Positions 1 through 8,049 of a DNA stretch of 10,817 bases are shown one piece after another (position 1 is the first letter of the stretch; every line of letters begins with the position of its first letter). The stretch is from assembly GCA_032353305.1 (NCBI GenBank), contig JAUCNG010392257.1, forward strand, positions 1-10,817. Direction: 5' to 3'. A model generated the notes under the pieces. It was not told the origin of the DNA. It saw nothing but the letters and a program-made list of their open reading frames with translations, and ran no database searches. Source of the stretch: Cephalothrix spiralis. Lineage: Eukaryota; Nemertea; Palaeonemertea; Archinemertea; Cephalotrichidae. The translations under genes were made by a program, and so were the position numbers.

Positions 1-599
1 TTTCCATAGCAACGGATGACATTTTTTTTAGCGCCATTAAAATCAGCACTATCGATTTAGTGGGGGTAGGTAATATTTTTATCCTAATAATTTGACTCTT
101 TGTAATTTTGGCCGCAAAATCGCGATCCTGGCCCACTGTGCATGGGGAAAATTCCATTGCATATGTGTTGCATAAATGCGTAATTCAGGAGTGTAATATA
201 AATGGGGCATACAGCCAAAGGGTTATTTTTATTTACGCATTAACCATTTTCAGAAAATATCCTTAAGGCAAAAGTGAAGACCCAACCTAAATATTACAAA
301 TTTGTATTAAATATCCAGGTTTCTGAGTAAATTCTAATTAGTGTTGTTTCTGTATATCTGGCTAGGATAACATAACTATATATTTTGGAAAAAAAATTGC
401 CTATCCTGAATTAGTAAAGTCGAAAAAAAATACCCGCGATTCTTGAGATAACAACGATTTGATCACAAAAGACTTGTGTTGAATAACTGATGCCTTTTTA
501 ATATATCCCGGAATTTAACGGTTAGAAATCTAATGTATAGGCCTAAGAAGACAGGTATGTAGTTACCTCAGACACCAACGTAAGAATACTTCATTTTTC
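1..599. other. Upstream intron sequence, no recognisable feature
   Basis: AT-rich non-coding sequence upstream of exon A. I looked for the expected preceding SLC6 exon (TM1-TM2, with an NxWRFPY-type motif) and did not find it in any frame. No clear repeat, RNA gene or promoter is visible. The stretch is probably intron, since exon A begins with a split codon and an acceptor site. Confidence 0.45.
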
Positions 600-656
600 A
601 AATACACCACCCACCACCCTCTTAAGTTTCCATACACGATTTAAAATTTCCATACA

Positions 657-725
657 CCGGTCATAGGACCCACCTAAGTTTTAATACTCGACTATCCGGT
701 CACAGGACCTACCCAAGTTTTTGAG
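657..725. repeat. Degenerate direct repeat, about 39-bp period
   Basis: CCGGTCATAGGACCCACC with TAAGTTTT (from 657) recurs as CCGGTCACAGGACCTACC with CAAGTTTT (from 696). Two imperfect units are visible, and a fainter 'aagtttccatacac' stretch precedes them from about 624. The array abuts the palindromic MITE at 730. Confidence 0.55.
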
Positions 726-729
726 AAAT

Positions 730-954
730 GCGCATGCGCGGTAGAGTGATTCCGGAACAATAGGGGCAATTGGGGCATGCATGTTTCTTTACAATTGTAT
801 AATATGACGTAAAATCAGCTGTTAATGACGTCACAGTCGACACACCTATCAATAACACTGTAACGGCTGATTTTACGTCATATAATTGTAATACAGACAG
901 ATAGAAACATGCCACTATTGTTCCGGAATCCGTTGTATTTTTTTGCGCATGCGC
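730..954. mobile_element. Palindromic MITE, about 225 bp
   Basis: Both ends carry the self-complementary decamer GCGCATGCGC (730-739 and 945-954). Inward, the arms are inverted copies: ATTCCGGAACAATAG on the left matches CTATTGTTCCGGAAT on the right, GGCATG with GTTTCT pairs likewise, and TGACGTAAAATCAGC pairs with GCTGATTTTACGTCA. Almost the whole element could fold into one hairpin. It has no coding capacity, so it would be a non-autonomous foldback element. A perfect TGACGTCA octamer lies in the loop region at 826-833. No clean target-site duplication is visible. The superfamily is not assigned. Confidence 0.75.
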
Positions 955-1141
955 AACCCTAAAACTCGACCGCCAATGCGCATATCTCGAAAACGACAAG
1001 ACAACTTTTTACTAAGCGTGCTTTTGATAAGCTAACATCAGGGGGCAAATTCCCCCACACAGTTTTGTTAGTCGTGCCACCTATAAGAATCGCCGTGGTC
1101 TTGGGAAAATTGGGCTTTCCTAGCTTTTTCCTTCAAAAATG

Positions 1142-1260
1142 ATGTTCCCTGTTCCCGAAACTCTATGCTATGTTCCCTGTTCCCGCACCTTTTCCCTATG
1201 TCCCGCCCATTTACCCTCCCCCCCCCCTCCATGTTCCTGTGCTCCCGAATGCCCCTTACA
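1142..1260. repeat. Dispersed TGTTCCC-rich repeat, copy 1
   Basis: The stretch contains ATGTTCCCTGTTCCCGAAA, then a TATGCTA core, then a second TGTTCCCTGTTCCCGCAC with TTTT, followed by pyrimidine-rich sequence and CCCCTTACA. The same order of blocks recurs in direct orientation at 2747-2817. This looks like a family of interspersed repeats rather than chance, but I cannot name it. It ends about 150 nt before exon A. Confidence 0.6.
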
Positions 1261-1411
1261 CGGAGTCTCTAGAATATGAAGAGCGCTACAGCGAACAATA
1301 TCAGGATAAGCAAAATTTCTGATTTCACTTTCAACAGAAAGATCGATAATAAGATCTAAAACTTTGATGCAACCTTGGCCTGATTTAATAATAGTCTTGT
1401 TCTTATTTTAG

Positions 1412-1661
1412 GATTGGGAATCGGAATGGTGATTACCAGTACTATTTACTGCCTGTATCATAATACAATCATAGCCTGGGTGCTTTACTTCATTGCGTAT
1501 TCCTTCGACCCGAGTGGACTTCCTTGGGCTTCGTGTAATAACAGTTGGAATACTGAGAACTGTGCAGTATTGACTTCAAACGCAACAAAGTATGCCCATA
1601 CCAATGGAACGTCAAACAGTTCTAAAATTTACGTAGGAACGCCTGCAGAAGAATTCTGGGA
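1412..1661 (+). CDS. SLC6-family transporter, internal exon A (TM3 and first part of extracellular loop 2)
   Basis: This internal exon belongs to a sodium-coupled SLC6 plasma-membrane transporter, which moves neurotransmitters, amino acids or osmolytes into cells. A pyrimidine-rich acceptor ending in AG at 1410-1411 precedes it, and the donor gtaagt begins at 1662. The first two bases complete a split codon (phase 1), and the exon ends after two bases of a codon (phase 2). It reads GLGIGMVITSTIYCLYHNT, then IIAWVLYFIAYSF, which is the TM3 pattern. The family hallmark follows: LPW, then C-x8-C around WNT (Cys codons at 1534 and 1561), the conserved loop-2 disulfide pair. Four N-glycosylation sequons (NNS, NAT, NGT, NSS) lie in the loop, and TPAEEFWE leads to the next exon. 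The near-invariant TM3 tyrosine, six residues before the conserved Trp of IIAW, is His here (CAT at 1459-1461). Family assignment is secure; subfamily and substrate are not. Confidence 0.93.
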
Positions 1662-1719
1662 GTAAGTTTATTAAAGCGCGTTTGCATAGTAGTAGTGCAC
1701 CAGTCAATGAAAAACACCA

Positions 1720-2290
1720 ATATGGAAACGTTATCACCATTTTTTCAACGTCAAATTGACATGTGGTGAAGGTCAACCAAATTTTGAAAAAGTTGTACCA
1801 AATGACTGCCCAATAATTGAAGTTTCTTGAAATGGGCGGTGCACCTGGCACTTTTGTAACCCATCGATGCCTTTTTAGCCATGTTTTAGCACATACTGAA
1901 TGTTTCCATATGGAAACGTTATCACCATTTGCTTAGTTTTTGGGTCCTGAAGATACGTATAATTGCATCTGACTTAGTCAAATTTATTTTCAACTAGGCA
2001 ATATCATATATCATAATGAAGCTTAGGACCTTAGAAACATTTACCTACAAAAACATTTCACCTTGGGTTTATTTCAAGGTCACCAGAGGTCAAACTTGTC
2101 AAAAGTATGTGTTTCAAAACGGTTTCAAAACGCTTATACTATGGGCTAAAACATGGCTAGAAAGTCATAGATGGCATTTCAAGAAACTTCAATATTTGGG
2201 CAGTCATTTGGTACCACTTTTTCAAAATTTGGTTGACCTTCACAATATGTCAATTTGACGTTGAAAAAATGGTGATAACGTTTCCATATG
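1720..2290. mobile_element. TA-flanked inverted-repeat element, about 570 bp
   Basis: The left arm, from ATATGGAAACGTTATCACC (1720), is matched in inverted orientation by the right arm ending GGTGATAACGTTTCCATAT (about 2289). The arms agree for about 120 bp, with a few mismatches, over 1720-1838 and 2173-2290. A second matched block (1861-1895 with about 2140-2172) extends them after a gap. TA dinucleotides sit at both outer ends next to TGGAAACG, as expected for TA-targeting Tc1/mariner-like MITEs. A third copy of the terminal motif lies inside at 1908-1930, joined head-to-head to another end. No transposase is present. The open readings within it are translated repeat, not genes. Confidence 0.78.
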
Positions 2291-2483
2291 CGGAGGAGAG
2301 GGGTTAGGGGTGCTATCTTCCAGCTTTATTTTGCTTATAATGTTATAGGGGCTTCTCAAAATGTCGACAGTTATTTCAATTTTGACAATGTACGGATATA
2401 GTGGGAGGGTGTTGAAGCCTGGACGGAATGTTCTCGTCTTCCTATCAATTTTACCAAAATGTTCCCGATTTCGTAAATAATGG

Positions 2484-2720
2484 TCTCTGACCCACAAATG
2501 TGCGGGAAATTGAATTGGGAACTAATTAAAAAAAACATTCGCTCGTTAACATTTTATTTCTGTCGCCTGTCGAAATTTATTAACGCAATTTCTAGCTGTC
2601 AAAAGTTCGATTTTTTAGGGACAAACTGTCGAGCGACAGCCACAAAAAAACGAGGTTGTCGAGATTTAATACCCTTATGAAGGCCCCACTAATGAACATC
2701 TCTGACCCTCAAATGTGGCT
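2484..2720. repeat. Short direct repeat, 215-bp spacing
   Basis: TCTCTGACCCACAAATGTG (2484) recurs as TCTCTGACCCTCAAATGTG (about 2699), with TGTTCCC-containing blocks nearby (2457 and 2747). This suggests a partial tandem duplication of the TGTTCCC-rich repeat family within the intron. No gene is visible in the stretch. Confidence 0.45.
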
Positions 2721-2746
2721 AAGAACATATCGATTTGTGACATGAA

Positions 2747-2817
2747 ATGTTCCCTGTTTCCGAAATCGGCAATGCTATATGTATGCTCCCCGTGTTCCCG
2801 CACTTTTACCCCTTACA
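2747..2817. repeat. Dispersed TGTTCCC-rich repeat, copy 2
   Basis: ATGTTCCCTGTTTCCGAAAT, then ATGCTATATGTATGCTCCCC, then GTGTTCCCGCAC with TTTTACCCCTTACA. This parallels copy 1 at 1142-1260 block for block in the same orientation, about 1.6 kb away and across exon A. Confidence 0.6.
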
Positions 2818-3097
2818 TATTCTTATATATGCCTAAAATAATGGAAGACCTTCACCTTAACCTGACCTAAAATTAATTCCAGTTTCACCAGAATTTTAAT
2901 TGCCAGATCAAGGTTAATGATCCAACAACGTTGTAAATTTAAGATTGATGTGATTTTCGTATAATTACATGCAGTACCTATACAATGATATAATGAATAA
3001 TTTAATTGGTATGCATAACCACCATCTTCTATTTTGAAATACGTGATCAAACGATCAGATTCTATGATCTGCGTTCAAAAATCGCTATTTGCAATTA

Positions 3098-3387
3098 CAG
3101 TACAGTAAGGTGCGATTGCGAAATAGCGCATCTTGCAAATTGTCACCTCACGCTCCGAATTGTCACCTAACGCTCTGAATCGTCAAATCTCGCGTTATTT
3201 GCGACCTGCGAGAGGTGACAATTTGCGCAACAAGGTGACAATTTTCAAGGTGCACCTTGCAAATTGTCACCTAACGCTCTGAATCGTCAAATCTCGCGTG
3301 ATTTGCGACCTGCGAGAGGTGACAATTTGCACTACAAGGTGATAATTTTCAAGGTGCAGTTTTTCGCAATCGCACCTTACTGTACTG
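3098..3387. mobile_element. TA-flanked 290-bp MITE with internal 104-bp duplication
   Basis: The element begins CAGTACAGTAAGGTGCGATT (3098) and ends with the perfect inverse AATCGCACCTTACTGTACTG (to 3387). The perfect terminal inverted repeat extends through the GCGAAA of the left end to about 26 bp. TA flanks both ends (3096-3097 and 3388-3389), consistent with a TA target duplication and a Tc1/mariner-type MITE. Inside, a unit with CTAACGCTCTGAATCGTCAA at 3167 repeats at 3271, a period of 104 bp, with few differences. The 11-mer AATTGTCACCT or its reverse complement occurs seven times. No coding capacity. Confidence 0.82.
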
Positions 3388-3399
3388 TAGACCTATCAA

Positions 3400-4560
3400 T
3401 TGCCAATTAAGGCAATAATTAGAAATGAATGCGTAACGATAATTAACTGTCATTAATCTTGCATTTCATTTGATTTGACGTTTCAAAATTGAAATACATA
3501 GTCCCCGCTAAAAAAATGAAATTTTAATAAATAACTGCGGTTTAACAGAAAATATTCAGAAAAGTTAATTTTTTGACCAAATACTAAAAAGTCAAAGATT
3601 TAACAGGGTGTGTCCCTACCTGGTTGGTCCAACAGTGTTCATATTTGTAGTGTAAATAGCATTCCTGAAATTTCGTTGTGTCAATTTCAACATTTGGAAT
3701 TACCCTGATCGTTATCAAGGACCACAGCAAAAATCGTGAATGTGTGACTTCTACAAGTGGGTGCAAAAAAATATGTGGTAATAATTTAAAAAATGGGCGG
3801 GTAAAGGCAAAAAAAATAAATTTCAGTGCCATTTTGGGATTTGGTTGATACCCCCTGTTATATGTCACAGGTGTTTGACCTTGCTTTCCACATATGCCAC
3901 ATATCGCTTGACTGACCATCATTTACGACCTTTATCGACATTGAATTTTGCATACTACACTATTTCTGCATGAATTAAGACACGTGATCCCTAACATACA
4001 ATTTAATTGGCCTACAACATATTGACGTGTGAGTCACATGTCAGAAGAAGCTCCTGATTAGCTGAATTTACTACAGATCATGAATGAAAAATTATACTAA
4101 AATACTTGCTGCTGATTGGCTGAAAATACTATGTATTTTACTATGTGCAGTATTAGACGGTCTAACCCCTCAGAAATACGTGATGTCATTATATTTTTCT
4201 GTAATTTGTCTAGTTTACCGAAAAATATGCACTTCAAATTCTAAGTGCGGATTGACTTTTCGGAAAACATTTCATCAGCGGCGGAAGAAAGATTTTCGGA
4301 CTAAATAAAGTGGCCAGCGGATAAATGGGTAATGGGAAAGGTTTCTATGTAACCATAAATATATCTGATTATGATGTAACTTATAAACATACATATACAG
4401 TACTCTGAAAAGCGAATTTTGTTTCAATTATTTGGCATACCTGTGTTTCCTCACGAGACGGCGTGGGGTGTGGGGGGAATAAATAAATTAAAAGTTCTAA
4501 TTCGGTTTTTCACAATTTTTCGTCTGCTGACTCACGATTTCATTTGTATTGATAAATTTA
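3400..4560. other. Intron sequence without recognisable feature
   Basis: AT-rich intron between the 290-bp MITE and exon B. Open readings at 3584-3922 (minus) and 4084-4308 (plus) show no domain, signal or family resemblance and are most likely chance. A near-palindrome around a TGAGTCA heptamer at about 4030 is too short to interpret. Confidence 0.4.
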
Positions 4561-4572
4561 TCTTTATTTCAG

Positions 4573-4705
4573 GCGTAATGTCTTGAGAATATCCAATGGA
4601 ATTGATGAAATTGGTGGAATCAATTGGAAAATGACCATTGCCTTATTAGTAGCCTGGATAATTGTCTTTTTATGCTTAGCTAAAGGCATCAAAATCCTGG
4701 GCAAG
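4573..4705 (+). CDS. SLC6-family transporter, internal exon B (end of loop 2 and TM4)
   Basis: This exon continues the same transporter. The acceptor tttatttcag ends at 4572 and the donor gtaagc starts at 4706. Its first base completes the Glu codon begun in exon A, giving PAEEFWERNVL across the junction, which is the expected end of the large extracellular loop in SLC6 proteins. RISNGIDEIGGINW follows, then the hydrophobic stretch MTIALLVAWIIVFLCLAKGI (TM4), whose AWIIVFLCLAKGIK pattern is typical of the family. The exon closes with ILGK on a complete codon (phase 0). There are no stop codons or frameshifts. The ISNGID-IG stretch before TM4 recalls amino-acid and GABA/creatine-type members more than monoamine carriers, but that is only an impression. 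Confidence 0.93.
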
Positions 4706-4871
4706 GTAAGCAATGTCATTATATTTTCACATTCTGTTAAATCTCTAACTTTTAAGTTCTGGGTCAACAAATTAGTTTGTCTAAAATTTCTGTTAAACCA
4801 CAGATTTCCTCTCATTTGAAACGGGAGCACCATATGAAACCGTAGGTACCCGCATTGTCAAGTATGAACGT

Positions 4872-5121
4872 GCGCTTCGGTGGCGAAGTGGTAGAGATTT
4901 GGTCATTAAATCCGGAGGTACCGAGTTCGAGACCCGGGCTCGACACTACTTTCCAACGGGAAGTTTTTCAGCGTACACTGCCTCCTCGGTCAGGTTAAAT
5001 TCGCTGTCCCCCTCTTCAGGGTAAACCCAACTGCTAATCGGTATATAGAAAATAGAGAACGGATAGGTCTACCTTAGGGTAAATGTAAAATGCTCATAAA
5101 GCGGACCGTCTGTGTCTATTT
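4872..5121 (+). mobile_element. tRNA-derived SINE, copy 1 (about 250 bp)
   Basis: The head resembles a tRNA, with internal RNA polymerase III promoter elements: an A box TGGCGAAGTGG (4881-4891) and a B box core GTTCGAGAC (4925-4933). A tRNA-unrelated body follows, containing CTCGGTCAGGTTAAAT, ATAGGTCTACC with TTAGGGTAAA, and a tail near AGCGGACCGTCTGTGTCTAT. The same head, body and tail recur at 6247-6461, which shows a repeat family rather than a tRNA gene. The stem pairing expected of a tRNA is imperfect. It lies in sense orientation about 165 nt after exon B. The 5' and 3' limits are estimates from the two-copy comparison. Confidence 0.8.
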
Positions 5122-5640
5122 ACTATAAGATTCCACTAAGATAAGTAAAATAAATTTGTCTCGCTTCGCTCTGCTTGATTTAATCGTTTAGTTTTTTTTC
5201 TTAGTCAGTCTGGTCTCCAACTATGAAAAAGCTAATCTTTCTGTTAACTATCTCCCAATAAACGCTTATCAAGTCGCAATAGATCATAATATTCGAAATA
5301 ATGATGTATGTGAACTTCATTTATTTTGCATTAATTGTTTTGTTAATTGTATATTGTGTGATTCTTTTTTTCAGTAATAATAATACAAGCAAAGGTCATG
5401 ATGGAAAGGGGGTAACGAGCTCAATAATAACTAATATATTTCCCATACAAAAGGCTATTTATATATCCAGGTGTTTTCAGACTCATGTTTCATTTTTTAT
5501 TTAAAATATTAAAATCGTTATTTTACTCCTAGAATTGTTGTATTATGACATCTGGCTAGCTTAAGGTTAGATTCCGGTTTAGATTACAGCCGTGTAAAGT
5601 GGATCCTGTAACTACAGTAATTGAATTATTCTATCTATAT
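5122..5640. other. Intron sequence without recognisable feature
   Basis: AT-rich sequence after the SINE. An ATG-initiated reading of 67 codons at 5301-5504 is hydrophobic at its start, but it lies in an AT-rich intron with no supporting context and is taken as chance. Confidence 0.4.
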
Positions 5641-5651
5641 TGTCTAAATAA

Positions 5652-5770
5652 GTTAGACACTATTAACTTAATATCTAAATAATGATTCTAAACTAAATTA
5701 TATTATGTACATAGATTTAACAAAAGACTTCGGTTCTTTTTGACTTAGACGCAAGTTAATAGTATCTAAC
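5652..5770. repeat. Short inverted repeat, 18-bp arms
   Basis: GTTAGACACTATTAACTT (5652-5669) is the inverse of AAGTTAATAGTATCTAAC (5753-5770) with one mismatch. Between them is a small stem with a C(TTCG)G loop near 5721-5742. It may be a degraded foldback element. No gene is visible from here to exon C. Confidence 0.5.
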
Positions 5771-6007
5771 CTTCACATAGACCTTGCCATGGGAATCATA
5801 TTTGATACGATATAATTATTTCTCACCTGTACTATCTTTAAGCTTGTTACTCCCCATTCCATCCATTTCGATGCCCTCAGCACTTGTTATAGCTTCCCTT
5901 CACAAGGATAGATAATGCCAATTACATAGCGAGGTGTAGTCGAGATGCATTCCATCATCACTTTGATAAAAGTAATTATAAGGTAATTGCCTTTTTTATT
6001 ATTTCAG

Positions 6008-6142
6008 ATTTTGTATGTAACTGTTCTCCTGCCTTATGTGTTATTATTGGCATTACTTATTCGTGGCGTTACCTTACCTGGGTCATTAGAGGGAATCAAG
6101 TATTACATCTTTCCAAATTGGAGTCGCCTGTCCTCATTAAGT
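6008..6142 (+). CDS. SLC6-family transporter, internal exon C (TM5 and extracellular loop 3)
   Basis: The acceptor tattatttcag ends at 6007 and the donor gtaagt starts at 6143. The exon is 45 whole codons, phase 0 at both ends. Joined to exon B it gives GIKILGK-ILYVTVLLPYVLL, matching the SLC6 junction of TM4, short loop and TM5, where relatives read GKVVYxTxxFPY. TM5 ends in ALLIRGVTLPGS, and LIRGVTLPG is one of the most diagnostic strings in the family. EGIKYYIFPNWSRLSSLS then forms loop 3. The 135-nt length agrees with my unverified memory of the matching exon in mammalian SLC6 genes. An in-frame ATG upstream (5987) lies in the intron and is not a start. A TIR element begins about 34 nt after the donor. 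Confidence 0.94.
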
Positions 6143-6176
6143 GTAAGTAGATTTCGATTATGCTCCTGGTATAAGT

Positions 6177-6814
6177 CAATGAAATGCACCGAGATGGGGG
6201 TGTCGGGAAATTTCAAAATAGCGCTGCTTAGCGTTAGCGCTGGGATCGCTCGGTGGTCAAGTGGTAGAACGGCGGTCTTTGAATCCGGAGAACCGGCTCG
6301 ATACCACTTTCAATCGGGGGGCTCGGTCAGGTTAAATACGTGGAGAGGGACACTGTCCCTCCTTCGAGTTAAAAAACCCACTGATAAACGGTATTAGAGT
6401 GCGGAATAGGTCTACAGGCCTAAGGGTAAATGCTCAGCAAGCGGACCATTTGTGTCTATTTGAGCCAGTCATATGACGCCCTATATAGAAGTAAAAGAAG
6501 CTGAAAGCGGTGCTATGTATCGTAGGCGGGGACACTAGTCTTTTTTGATCGTTATCTGTCGCTATACAGATAGGGGCGGGAATTCATAGATGAAATCCGC
6601 TTGCAAACGGAGCAAAGAAGGAGAATAACTTTCATCTTTATTTTGCTTTTTCAAAATAAGTCTTTTTTGAATACTTTATAAAGCGCTATATAACTGGAGC
6701 ACTATGTACATCCACCGCATCCGGGGACTTGGCGCTGAAGATTTCTAGCGCTAGGATCGCTTTAAGCAACGCTATTTTGACATTTTACGGCACCCCTCTC
6801 GGTGCATTTCATTG
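6177..6814. mobile_element. TIR element, about 638 bp, containing a SINE
   Basis: The left end CAATGAAATGCACCGAG (6177) is matched by the right end CTCGGTGCATTTCATTG (to 6814). The arms continue inward with mismatches: TTTCAAAATAGCG with CTGCTTAGCG pairs with the inverse of 6748-6790, giving arms of about 65 bp. There is no transposase, so it is non-autonomous. A SINE copy sits just inside the left arm at 6247-6461. No target-site duplication is obvious. It starts about 34 nt downstream of the exon C donor. Confidence 0.75.
6247..6461 (+). mobile_element. tRNA-derived SINE, copy 2 (about 215 bp)
   Basis: This is a diverged copy of the SINE at 4872-5121. It has an A box TGGTCAAGTGG (6254-6264), a weakened B box GGCTCGATACC (6295-6305), the shared body string CTCGGTCAGGTTAAAT, then AATAGGTCTAC and a tail AGCGGACC-TTGTGTCTATTT. 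It is shorter in the middle than copy 1. It is in sense orientation within the TIR element and overlaps a spurious in-frame read-through of exon C. Confidence 0.8.
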
Positions 6815-7065
6815 CCTGTTGCATTAGTAGATTCATCATTTTACCATATTTGTAGTTTCTTCTAGTTCAAGTTCTAGTCAACACGATTTCCAAGACAGAT
6901 CATGACGCTGATAGCAATTTTATGGTGTTTTATCATTATTAGAATAGTTCCCATCGCGTTCTGCCGCGATCAGTAATATTACATTTATTACTAACCTCTC
7001 GGACCCAACTTAATTCATCGCTGTTCCTTTTTGAAATGACAAGTGTCTTGCATCAATAACAATTG
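6815..7065. other. Intron sequence without recognisable feature
   Basis: Mixed-composition intron between two inverted-repeat elements. No exon-like reading, repeat or RNA gene could be supported. Confidence 0.4.
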
Positions 7066-7834
7066 AAGCGTGGCTATATTGCAAAACTAGGTCCCTTTTA
7101 TTATAATTTATGGTCCCTTTTTTACCGAAAAACGACGAGGCAAAAGCAGGGGGGGGGGGGGAGTCATGGGAAAAATTAGCATACTTGTAAGCCGAATATT
7201 ATAAAATTTGAGTTGAGTTACCCACCCATCCCTCAAAATGGTATGGAAAAAGACTTTTTGCCCCAACGACCCCTTTTTTCTCTTTTTTTCATTAATGTTT
7301 TGACCACTTAATTACCCCCTATTTTTTGCACGCGGTTGTAAACAATTTCTGCAGCCCAGATTTTTTTCCAACCAAATTTTTCCATTTTTTCCCACAACGC
7401 GCCAATTTTTTTTCTCTAATAATTTGACCACCTAGCCAATTTTTGTCATTTTCCGCTGTTTTGCTACTAATGTTATTTTTAATGGAGCTTTAATCTTATA
7501 ATAGCAATAATAATGGTCAAAAACATGATTAAAAGCCTAATATGGTGAAAAAACAAAGGAGGAATTAATTGGCAAACAACTGAAAACAGTGGAAAAAGTG
7601 GTTTTTGCTAAAGAATAGTACCCACCAACCCAGCGTATGTGTATGCCAATTTTGTCCAAGAACCCCCCCCCCCCCCCACCCCTCTAGTGGTCTTATTTTT
7701 GCTAATTTTGCCTCGGTACGAAAAGGAACCAAAAATGTCAAAAGAAGTTGGTCCTTTTGGCAATTTTGGTATTTTTTCGAGACAAAATTCCCGAAAATTA
7801 AAGAGACCCAACTATCGCAATGTATAGCCACGCT
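7066..7834. mobile_element. Diverged inverted-repeat element with G13 and C15 tracts
   Basis: AGCGTGGCTAT (7067-7077) is inverted as ATAGCCACGCT (7824-7834), and weaker inverted similarity follows: TTGCAAAACTAGGTCCC against the inverse of GAGACCCAACTATCGCAA, and GAGGCAAAA against TTTTGCCTC. A run of 13 G (7149-7161) faces a run of 15 C (7663-7677), so the two could pair. The interior is rich in T runs and CCCTTTTTT blocks. Overlapping open readings at 7565-7862 on both strands are low-complexity translations. It is probably an old non-autonomous element; limits are approximate. Confidence 0.5.
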
Positions 7835-8040
7835 GTATTGTATACCAGCCTGTCAATCTTAACCATGTAAAATGTCCGACAGCGCAAACGGAACACTGAA
7901 GCTATACAGATTTAGTGCATCGCCTATTGTCTGTCTGAAGGTTTTGTAATACTATAAAACTGATAATACAAAAAAAAATAAGCTTAAGGTACGTTCACAA
8001 ATGATGGAGGCACTTGTTATATAATATTTAACATGCAATT
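7835..8040. other. Intron sequence without recognisable feature
   Basis: AT-rich intron between the poly-G/C inverted repeat and the GACAATTCG element. Nothing can be assigned. Confidence 0.35.
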
Positions 8041-8049
8041 GGACTGGTT

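Noticed and set aside
3138-3347. CRISPR-like repeat array
   Set aside because: Repeats alternate in orientation, spacing is irregular, and they are confined within terminal inverted repeats of a TA-flanked element in an animal intron.
3584-3922. Minus-strand open reading of 112 codons
   Set aside because: No domain or motif, ordinary AT-rich intron composition, no splice or promoter context; compatible with chance.
4026-4042. TGAGTCA (AP-1-like) site in a short near-palindrome
   Set aside because: A heptamer is expected by chance in 10 kb, and no cluster of sites or promoter is visible nearby.
4872-4945. Functional tRNA gene
   Set aside because: A and B boxes are present, but the acceptor and T-stem pairing are poor, and the similarity to 6247-6461 continues far beyond a tRNA length, so this is a SINE head.
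5301-5504. Plus-strand hydrophobic 67-codon reading as a small membrane protein
   Set aside because: Hydrophobicity follows from T-rich codons in intron DNA; no supporting initiation context or relative recognised.
6143-6397. Read-through of exon C past 6142
   Set aside because: It crosses a consensus gtaagt donor and runs into TIR-element and SINE sequence. The family pattern resumes at exon D in the correct frame.
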